64,000 nucleotides of DNA, from positions 62,001 to 126,000 of the forward strand of contig NZ_AYMU01000009.1 in assembly GCF_000633395.1 (NCBI RefSeq), read 5' to 3'. The notes below the pieces were generated by a model. The model was not told the origin of the DNA. It was given only the letters and a program-made list of their open reading frames with translations, and did not search any database. Below are positions 18,070 through 25,018 of the stretch, piece after piece. Origin of the DNA: Pseudomonas sp. PH1b. GTDB lineage: Bacteria; Pseudomonadota; Gammaproteobacteria; Pseudomonadales; Pseudomonadaceae. Numbering within the stretch: position 1 is the first letter of the stretch; each line of letters opens with the position of its first letter. Both the position numbers and the translations under genes were made by a program.

Positions 18070-19074
18070 TCAGTCTTTCAACCACGGAGGGGTGATACCT
18101 AGATCGCTATATACGCCTTCCAAAATAGATCGCTCGAAAGGCCAGCGGCCGGATAAAGATGATGTGTTTCTCTTTGCTAGGTAATACACGAGTGTTATGG
18201 CGTCTAGCTCGAATACTGGCTGGGCAGCGGCTCTGGTTGGTATGCGGTCACTAATAGTGCTAGCGAATTTTGCCAGAAAGCCATTTAGATTTTTACCAAA
18301 GTCGCCTTTGATAAGAGGCCTGAGTTGGTCTATGAGGTATTCGTTTTCTCTGGACTTGTCGCTGAAATTTGTATCGGGTAGGTGATGTCTATTAGCAGCG
18401 GTGAGTTTTTCCTTTATTTCCTCCAGATTGGCTAGCGCTGCTAAAGAACTAGTCTGAGCTCGAAGTAACATCTCATCAGTAGTCTCCATAAGAGCCATGC
18501 TCTTAGCAAAAAGACGATGCACCTCAGGTTCGCTGGTTATGTTTGATTTATAAAGGGTGTCGTGGCTTAGCTCGGCGTAGGCGTGTTGGAGCAGTGTTCG
18601 TATTTGGACTTCACACTTGGTTCCGACTGGAATTTCTACGTCGTTATAAGTGAGCGGGGTTACGGATGTCAGAATGAAGTGGGCCGATTGGTAGTCGAAT
18701 ATTCGAGGGTCGGCACGTTTCCATTCATCAAACTCTTTGCTGGTCGACGCTGTCCAGCGGTCTGATTTTTTGATTAGATTTGCTAGCTTTGAAATTTGAT
18801 CGGTTAGCCCTAGCACATAGCGGATGCCAACTTTATCTGTTACATCATCGTATATGTCTGCGAACCATCCTCTATTAAGGATGAAGGCCTTTGCTATGAG
18901 GGATGTTTCGCTTTTTATGCGTATTGCAGGTGTGATTTTTATCCAGTGCTCGAAGGCGCTCTGGCCGTATTCTTTAATTAGTGAGCTGTTTATTTCGGAA
19001 ATGACATATTCGCCCCATGCGCGTAGGCATGGGGTCTCATTCCTAAAACGGTCAAGATACTCTTGCTCAGTCAT
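18070..19074 (-). CDS. RelA/SpoT-type nucleotide pyrophosphokinase in defence-like operon
   Basis: The 334-residue protein holds an isolated RelA/SpoT synthetase domain with no HD hydrolase. The key residues of ppGpp synthetases are present: Arg52 and Lys54 in IRIKSETS, Asp80 and Arg85 in DKVGIRYV, Tyr128 and His132 in YQSAHF, Glu155/Gln157/Arg159 in CEVQIRT, and AYAELSHD at 166-172. It is therefore predicted to transfer pyrophosphate from ATP to GTP or another acceptor such as ATP or tRNA, as toxSAS and CapRel enzymes do. The C-terminal 150 residues are helical and unrecognised. It overlaps the upstream NA37-like gene by 4 nt. AT-rich codon use sets it apart from the chromosome. Confidence 0.8.
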   Translation of the reverse strand: MTEQEYLDRFRNETPCLRAWGEYVISEINSSLIKEYGQSAFEHWIKITPAIRIKSETSLIAKAFILNRGWFADIYDDVTDKVGIRYVLGLTDQISKLANLIKKSDRWTASTSKEFDEWKRADPRIFDYQSAHFILTSVTPLTYNDVEIPVGTKCEVQIRTLLQHAYAELSHDTLYKSNITSEPEVHRLFAKSMALMETTDEMLLRAQTSSLAALANLEEIKEKLTAANRHHLPDTNFSDKSRENEYLIDQLRPLIKGDFGKNLNGFLAKFASTISDRIPTRAAAQPVFELDAITLVYYLAKRNTSSLSGRWPFERSILEGVYSDLGITPPWLKD

Positions 19075-20129
19075 GTGTCCTGGCTCATCAGGACCCCCTT
19101 AATTTTTAGGGTGGTATCTATTTCATTTGACTCCAGCACCTGGATAAGTTCTGAAAATTCGTCTGCCGGGGCTGTAATTTTTACATTGCTGGTGAAGTTT
19201 AGCTTGCGACGAGCAAGTTTTCTATTGATTAGCTTAGTGTCTTTTGTTACAGCGGAGTCAGGGAATCCTTTATTTTCCATATAAAAGGAAAATTCATCGG
19301 ACTCTTCGTTGCCTAAGTACTTTTTGGCGAATTCAGAAACTTCTATTGTTGTGGATTGGTCTGTCTTTAGATAAGTGTAGAGTGCTTGCTGTAGGTCTAT
19401 TTTGCGCTCGGGTTCGATGTCCATGCCGCTGATGAATTCGGAGGTGTAGTCGAAGAAGTCTCGCGTGCGTTGCACAGCATTTTCGGGGATTTTTAAACCG
19501 AGGAAGCCAGAATAGAAATATTTGGCAGCCTGCCTGTCGTCGTTGGATTTGATGTTGCTGTCAAAGACATGGGCATTCAATTCGTCAACAGGGCCAGTCG
19601 CTTTGGCATTTTCTTCGTAGAAAATACCTATTTTATATAGTTTTGACTGCGGGGTTAAAATGAGATTTTCAAGGTATGCGAGAGTGATTTTTCCGTCTTC
19701 TTCAGTTTCAGTGAATCCAGCTTGCTGTTCCGCCTTGATTATGACCAGGCATCTTCTTTTTTCTGTTCCGGTTGTGCCGGAAATTATTACCAATGTGCCA
19801 CCTGGCCAGCGTTTGCTGGCATGAATTGTAGTGTGGTGATGTGCAATTGCTGCCGAGGTGGTGATGAAGGTTTTCTCATTTGCCAGAATTAATTGCTTCG
19901 CATATTCGTAGCAGCTGGCGGGTGTTTTGTTGGCAACATCCATGGCTAGCGAGCCTGAGCCAGTTCCCAAGACTTTGCTAACCCTGTCTTGCAAAAGTTG
20001 CTTGCCGGTTGGGTCGAGCGTAGTTAGCTCTAAACTGATGGTGGCAGGCACAGCGCCATGGTCATTGGGCTTGTGTACGTTGTGAAGGATGACTCGATTA
20101 AAGCTTAGGTTGCTGAATACGTCGCTCAT
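19071..20129 (-). CDS. Nucleoid-associated protein, NA37/YejK-like
   Basis: The protein is 352 residues. ATG at 20129 has AAAGGAA 9 nt upstream; the ORF runs 27 codons further without support. The order of segments resembles YejK/NdpA proteins: an N-terminal strand-rich part, FLGLKIPENAVQRTRDFFDY in the middle (the counterpart of the FLG motif), and a C-terminal LKIKGV element near the end. Members bind the nucleoid; several occur in predicted defence loci. Similarity to E. coli YejK is distant and judged by eye. It lies 1 nt after the SLATT-like gene and 4 nt into the RelA-like gene, so the three form one operon. Confidence 0.6.
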   Translation of the reverse strand: MSDVFSNLSFNRVILHNVHKPNDHGAVPATISLELTTLDPTGKQLLQDRVSKVLGTGSGSLAMDVANKTPASCYEYAKQLILANEKTFITTSAAIAHHHTTIHASKRWPGGTLVIISGTTGTEKRRCLVIIKAEQQAGFTETEEDGKITLAYLENLILTPQSKLYKIGIFYEENAKATGPVDELNAHVFDSNIKSNDDRQAAKYFYSGFLGLKIPENAVQRTRDFFDYTSEFISGMDIEPERKIDLQQALYTYLKTDQSTTIEVSEFAKKYLGNEESDEFSFYMENKGFPDSAVTKDTKLINRKLARRKLNFTSNVKITAPADEFSELIQVLESNEIDTTLKIKGVLMSQDT

Positions 20130-20130
20130 G

Positions 20131-20670
20131 TTATGGGTTCCTTTTGAGTGCCTTATCGTAAATGCGCTTTGATACGCTTGGGCTTTCCTGAGCGAGCTTG
20201 TTAAGTGCAATCTCTGCTTCTTTTATTCGAGCCTCGGTTTGTTCGGCTGGTAGGGTGCTAGCGAGCTCAAGTTGTCTGCGGACTTGGCCATACCCCGCGC
20301 CTGCACTGCGGTGACGATTTGCCCGTTCATCTAGTTTCAGGAAGGTCTGCAGTGAGGTAAGTATCGCAGCTGATAGAGTTAGCAAGCCTAGTGCTAACTT
20401 TTAGCTTTGCTCTAGCTCTGCAGCAATTGTTGTTGTCCCTGCAATGGCTGTTATCCCAACAACTATTACCCCTAGCCATGTGTGGCGACTTTCTAAGCTT
20501 TCAGTCATTAAATGATGTGATAGTTGGGACTCACGCGCGCGTTTCAGCCAGCGCTGCAGTACATCATCAATTGTTTTGAAATCTGGGGTGTGGCTCATGC
20601 GTCTTATATCCATCCCGAACGTGTTTCGTGAAATATGAATGGTGAGGGATGGGCAAGCATTGCTAGACAT
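20131..20670 (-). pseudogene. SLATT-like two-TM effector interrupted by an in-frame stop
   Basis: Two minus-strand ORFs in the same frame (20670-20401 and 20385-20131) are separated only by TAA at 20401-20403 and five codons. Read through the stop, they give one protein of about 155 (from ATG 20598) to 180 codons. It has two hydrophobic helices (HTWLGVIVVGITAIAGTTTIA, and LALGLLTLSAAILTSLQTF after the stop) and then LDERANRHRSAGAGYGQVRR, the typical look of SLATT domains. SLATT proteins are predicted membrane pore effectors coupled to nucleotide-signal enzymes, which fits the RelA-like gene downstream. As written the product would be truncated after the first helix. A sequencing error is possible. 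Confidence 0.65.
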
Positions 20671-21613
20671 CCCTTTCTAATCCGTGGTCTGGAATCTAGC
20701 AGAGGTAGCCGTCAGCGAACTACTTCAATTGTGGGCAGGATGGGACGGGGTGGCTTGGGATGTAGACGTTATGGGCCAGGCTAGGCGAGCAGCACACCGA
20801 ATAAACCTACTCCCCTGCAATCATTTTTTGACCCTCTTGCCCAGCCCCGCCGCCGCTGGCTTGAGCGGTAGGGGCTGGGGTTGGCCTATCTCGCTTATGT
20901 CTTGGCGCCAATCGTACCCTTTGAGTTATGCGGGCGGTAAAACCACATCAACTAGCCAGGTGCCAAAACGCTAGTTCTATGGCCCAGGATTTCGCAAAGG
21001 CATCCGGGCAGCAGCTTTTGGCCGTCTCCTGCCTGATGTCACAGGCTCAGAGCGGCCAAAAGTGGGCGTTCGAATTGGTCCGCTTTCACCCAAAGCTGAG
21101 CCTCTCATCACACCTTACCGCGCGCTAGCGACTCCCGACGCACTACTGACGGTGGCTTCCCGAACCAGCGCTGACAGGCGCGAGTCAAAACGGACTCTTC
21201 CGCAAAGTCCAGCAACTGCGCCACCAACGAAAGCCGATATCCGCTTGCACGAGTAATGGGCTGGTAAAGTCGCGTGGCGCCGTATCCTTCAACATCTCAA
21301 AGGTCTGCCCGTCATCATGAAGACGTCGTTGCAGGGGGGCGCAGGCGCAGTATGCGCGCAACGACCACCAGATTGATCGGCCCAACCCTCATTTGAGTAC
21401 GCAGGATCTGTGAACTGGCCTGGTGATTCCAGACGTCGTACGTGAATGGCATATCATGGGCTACGAGTCGCTGGGCTGGTTTCCGGTGAATCCGATGACC
21501 CTGGTGTCAAAAAGCATCGAGTCGTTGCCATCGACTCCGGCCCGCCTATCTCAACGTGAGTGAAGTTCCCATAAGGCGAAAGGATCTCAGAAAGTCTTGT
21601 ACAAGGAGTAGCT
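20671..21613. other. Intergenic stretch of island with no supported gene
   Basis: This 940-bp divergent region separates the SLATT operon from the HEPN-like gene. Short ORFs here show no protein-like character. It contains the hairpin at 20840-20879 and another short inverted pair (CTTTTGGCCG near 21014, CGGCCAAAAG near 21053). It probably includes the promoters of both flanking transcripts and decayed DNA. Confidence 0.4.
20840..20879. repeat. Strong imperfect hairpin in island
   Basis: CCCAGCCCC (20840-20848) pairs with GGGGCTGGG (20871-20879) and, inside it, CCGCT with AGCGG around a 6-nt loop. No T-tract follows on the plus strand, so it does not look like a standard terminator; it may be a mobile repeat or a recombination-site remnant. 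Confidence 0.6.
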
Positions 21614-22966
21614 GTGAAGTTGGAAGAATTGATTTACGGCGCGCTGGTCTCACTAAGCAAGGCGCATACGGGTGAGGTAGCATTTTCGCCGAATTTTGAT
21701 ACAGCAAAAAGTGGCAGGCAAATGAGTGTTAGTAGTGCCACCGAAAATAAAATCAAGCTTGTATCGTCAGCACTTCTAAGACTGGGTTGGCCGGGCACTA
21801 TTAAGCTTGACTTGAAAGAGCATCACAATTTAGTTAAAAAAGCAGTAATTGAGAGGTATGACGGCTTTTTAAATTTCGGCACATGTCCGTGTGCAATTAG
21901 ATACCTGTTGCCTGCTTACCTGAAAGGGGAGATAAAACAGCTAGTTACGGTGTTTGCATCTACTTTGCCAAAAGATTTTACATGTCATTTGCCTGCTGCG
22001 CCTACTGGACTGGAGCGTAATGGGCCTTTTGTTATTGGCCCTGTTACGATGCTCAATAGCTTAGACTGGCTCGATTCTATCGATTTCCCTCCCGCTGCGC
22101 TTGGTTATATGGGGGTGGATAATTCTGATTGGCGTGAGAATTTAAAGGCAGCTTTAGTTGATAAGAGCTTGCAATTAAATCCTTTGAGCGCTTCGCTTTA
22201 TGGAGTTGTAAGTAAATCCAAGTGCATGATAAGTGTCACTACTTCAAGTTATGGCCAAGCACTCTCTCGTAAGCTCTCTACGATTTTGGCACGAACTACG
22301 CTTGATTCGATATCATTAGTTATAGGAAACCCTAAGCTTTTTAGGAGCTTTACTCTTTACACCGAAAGAAGACCTCCAGTGTTGACTCATAGTATAGTCG
22401 AGACAAATGGGTTTCTTTGGCATGCGGGCCTTGAATTGTCGGATGAGGTAAATCCCTTCCTACTCCGCCCTCAGGATTTGGATGAGAGTCAGAATAATTT
22501 TTTTGAAGCAGTATCCAAAATATTGACAGGCCTTGTCGGTGATGGTGATGGTTGTCCGGGCCTTTGTCAGAGATGGTCGACAGCACTTGATTGGCATGGG
22601 GAAGCATGTCGAGAGATGAGTGATCAGATAGCGATTGCGAAGTTTGGGACGTGCCTGGATGTATTGAGCAGTGGGGGTGGGAAAACACGCGCTATTGCAA
22701 AAATGGTTTCGAATCTCACGAAAATTCCTGAAGACAAAATAGTAGCGAATTATGATGGGGAACTGTCTCTCTATGACACCATAGTCAAAATATATGAGTA
22801 TGGGCGATCTGAGATTTTGCATGGTAACAAAATAGATAGAATGACTTCTTTTGAGGCACTAAGAGGGATTTCAGAGTTCTTTTCAAGAGTTGTGCTTATT
22901 AAGTCCGCTCTAGCGTTTTCAGCCTATACAGGATCTGATTCGGCGAAGGCGTTTTGCGATATGTGA
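21614..22966 (+). CDS. HEPN-domain protein, ApeA-like, candidate defence nuclease
   Basis: This 450-residue protein starts at GTG with AAGGAG 6 nt upstream. The C-terminal quarter carries EYGRSEILHGN with Arg398 and His403, the R-x4-H motif of HEPN RNases, inside a helical region preceded by a phase of conserved-looking acidic residues. The first 300 residues are unrecognised and contain CPCAIRYLLPAY near 96. It may be an abortive-infection RNase of the ApeA-like HEPN type. It is alone on the plus strand. The base composition is clearly more AT-rich than in flanking core genes, consistent with cargo on the island. Confidence 0.6.
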   Translation: MKLEELIYGALVSLSKAHTGEVAFSPNFDTAKSGRQMSVSSATENKIKLVSSALLRLGWPGTIKLDLKEHHNLVKKAVIERYDGFLNFGTCPCAIRYLLPAYLKGEIKQLVTVFASTLPKDFTCHLPAAPTGLERNGPFVIGPVTMLNSLDWLDSIDFPPAALGYMGVDNSDWRENLKAALVDKSLQLNPLSASLYGVVSKSKCMISVTTSSYGQALSRKLSTILARTTLDSISLVIGNPKLFRSFTLYTERRPPVLTHSIVETNGFLWHAGLELSDEVNPFLLRPQDLDESQNNFFEAVSKILTGLVGDGDGCPGLCQRWSTALDWHGEACREMSDQIAIAKFGTCLDVLSSGGGKTRAIAKMVSNLTKIPEDKIVANYDGELSLYDTIVKIYEYGRSEILHGNKIDRMTSFEALRGISEFFSRVVLIKSALAFSAYTGSDSAKAFCDM

Positions 22967-23042
22967 GTCGCCCCTACTGTCGTAAACAGTTTCAAGCGTC
23001 AGCTTTAGGGGTGGAACCTACACTAGGCAAGTGTCTGCTTCT

Positions 23043-23228
23043 GGCCGATTCTGTTGAAAAAGTCGGTTTCTGAGAGCGCTGTTGTTCGGCAGCTCAAAAA
23101 ACGCTCGATTTCGGTGTTACTACGTAAAAACCAAGACAGCTCCATCTTCTGAGCTAACCAGATTTCAACGTCGCTAACGCTCTTTCATGGTCAAAAAACG
23201 CGACGGGCCTTTTTCAACACAATCGGCC
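23043..23228. repeat. Inverted repeat pair, possible IS remnant or MITE
   Basis: GGCCGATTCTGTTGAAAAA at 23043-23061 is matched in inverted orientation at 23210-23228 with one mismatch. The 186-bp interval contains no gene. Together with the rest of 22967-23334 it is the gap between the HEPN and antitoxin genes, and probably what is left of an insertion sequence. Confidence 0.55.
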
Positions 23229-23334
23229 GGTTTCTGCCTGTGGCCAACCGGCTGAAGTCGGCCAAGAACGGCCATCTAGGCGCAGAGCCTGAGACAGGCT
23301 ATGGTCGCCTCTGGGCTCAATACGGCGAACAACA

Positions 23335-24120
23335 ATGTCTGTTGCTGACGCGATCTCTAGACGACTAAAACATATGAGCAAGGGAAAGCCTTTTTCCCGC
23401 ATGGTTTTTGCTCCGCTTGGTTCTCGTGCTGCGGTCGATAAAGCACTTTCCAGGCTAGTAGAGTCAGGCGGCTTGGAGCGCATTGTTCGTGGTATCTACA
23501 TGAGGCCCAAGGTCAGCAAATATGCCGGAAGGGTTCGACCCAGCCCACTGAGCGTCATGATGACCATCGCCAAGGCGAACGGCGAGACGATTCAGATACA
23601 TGGAGCAGAGGCAGTCCGTCGATTAGGTCTCAGTACGCAAATGCAGGTAGTGCCGACTTATTACACCAGCGGTGCCACGCGCGATATTAGGATTGGCAAT
23701 GCGGTGGTTCGCCTTCGGCATGTGTCCCGTGACCGGCTACAGCAAGCAGGAACGAATGTAGGCACAGTGCTCACTGCTCTCTACTACATCGGTAAAGACG
23801 GACTCTCCTCTCAGGTCGCTTTCAAGATTATCACCGTCCTTAACCGTGACGACATAAACAGGCTCAGAAACTGCCGAATGCCAGTATGGATGCGGTCGGC
23901 TGTGCATGAGGCTGCTGCGAGCATCGCGAATCTGCAGTATGCCAAAGCGCTGAAACACGCCATTAATACGTTTGGCAATCAGCGACTTGCCGAGGAGTGG
24001 CTTCGGCGCCCGTGCAGGTATTTGGACGGCGACGTGCCTCAGGACGTTATCGATAACCCTGCACGATTTCAGGCTATCGAGACGTATCTGACAGGTATCA
24101 GACATGGGGTCTATCAATGA
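23335..24120 (+). CDS. Hybrid antitoxin: AbiEi/DUF6088-like with Xre/ParS-like C-terminus
   Basis: The protein is 261 residues. Residues 1-60 form a winged helix (VDKALSRLVESGGLERIVRGIYMRP) and continue as a DUF6088/AbiEi-like domain to about 195 (ETIQIHGAEAVRRLGL). Residues 200-261 read as the MbcA/ParS/Xre toxin-binding module (AINTFGNQRLAEEWLRRP, LDGDVPQDVIDNP, YLTGIRHG). The two parts normally belong to different toxin-antitoxin families. No toxin follows: an ATG overlapping the stop (ATGA, 24117) opens a frame of only nine codons (MNPFPWLGS). The ATG at 23335 has no clear ribosome site; ATG 23374 is an alternative. Confidence 0.65.
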   Translation: MSVADAISRRLKHMSKGKPFSRMVFAPLGSRAAVDKALSRLVESGGLERIVRGIYMRPKVSKYAGRVRPSPLSVMMTIAKANGETIQIHGAEAVRRLGLSTQMQVVPTYYTSGATRDIRIGNAVVRLRHVSRDRLQQAGTNVGTVLTALYYIGKDGLSSQVAFKIITVLNRDDINRLRNCRMPVWMRSAVHEAAASIANLQYAKALKHAINTFGNQRLAEEWLRRPCRYLDGDVPQDVIDNPARFQAIETYLTGIRHGVYQ

Positions 24121-24548
24121 ACCCATTTCCCTGGCTGGGCTCATGATATGCATGGTGGCTCGACCGTAAACGGCGAGGATTCCGTCTACGGCCAGCCGGC
24201 TGGACGATCACCTAACAGAAGCTTGAAGCCCTTATACGTCACGGTTCAATTGAGCAACCAGCCTGGAAAAGATCGGTTGCTCTCTTCTGCCGGTTGGTTT
24301 CTCCAAAAGAATTTTGTACGACTATCGCGTAGAGAATTGCGCACTCCCCCCGCTGACGTCCAGGCCGGAGAAGGTGTCAAGATGAAGCTCAACCTAGTAC
24401 TCGACCACGATGCCATTTTCGAGCAGTTGTCAAAACCGAAGGATAAACTAAACCGGATATCGTAGTAGCTTCGTGCGACTGCGGAAGATCACGCCCATCG
24501 GTGATGGGGACCTTACACCTCGACAAGAGGCGCTCATGGGAAGGCTTA
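24121..24548. other. Non-coding stretch after the orphan antitoxin
   Basis: Only short ORFs without recognisable similarity are present (for example 24148-24465, 105 codons). It may be the decayed position of a toxin gene. Confidence 0.35.
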
Positions 24549-24708
24549 CAAAAAGTTAGGTTTTGGAGCCTAAATTGACCCAAAAACTGCTAAAGCTAAC
24601 TAAAACCCCATTCATGAAACAGACTCTAGAGGAAAATGATGCTGATCAGGCTTGAAAGCCAGTGAACATGAGGCTCAACCTCCTGATCGCTAAACGTAAC
24701 TAAATCCT
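24549..24708. other. Right end of the island: candidate attR and related sites
   Basis: AAAAGTTAGGTTTT at 24551-24564 differs by one base from 11981-11994 and has the same orientation, so recombination between them would release a circle of about 12.57 kb. Two further related sites, in the opposite orientation and exactly 100 bp apart, are at 24589-24607 (GCTAAAGCTAACTAAAACC) and 24689-24707 (GCTAAACGTAACTAAATCC, 16 of 19 identical). Chromosomal morA upstream sequence follows to 25018. Confidence 0.5.
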
Positions 24709-25018
24709 AATAGCGCAGATAGCCTTATTGAGCCATGGTGAACCTAGCGTCAGTGACTGATGAATAGAACGGGCCGGGCCCGGGCCAGGCCATGCGCTGC
24801 GCCGACATTGACCATGATCAATACCGGCGGGCGGAAAAAGCCTGATTGTCTGGAGCTGGAACGCTCCCGCGTAACCGGCAAAACTACCTCAATGCACGAT
24901 CCAGGTCCAGCCAAGCAGGACTGGCACTTTGCCACAACTCAAGGCATGCTAGCCGCCCTTCGGGCGTCCGGCTTATAGTGCACGTCGCGCCAGCCCAGCC
25001 AAACCGCAGGATCACAGC

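Noticed and set aside
24148..24465. 105-codon ORF after the hybrid antitoxin as its toxin
   Set aside because: There is no ribosome site, no coupling to the antitoxin stop, and no resemblance to RES or AbiEii proteins.
12008..24548. CRISPR array or tRNA attachment site in the island
   Set aside because: No regularly spaced repeats and no tRNA-like cloverleaf were seen at either end.
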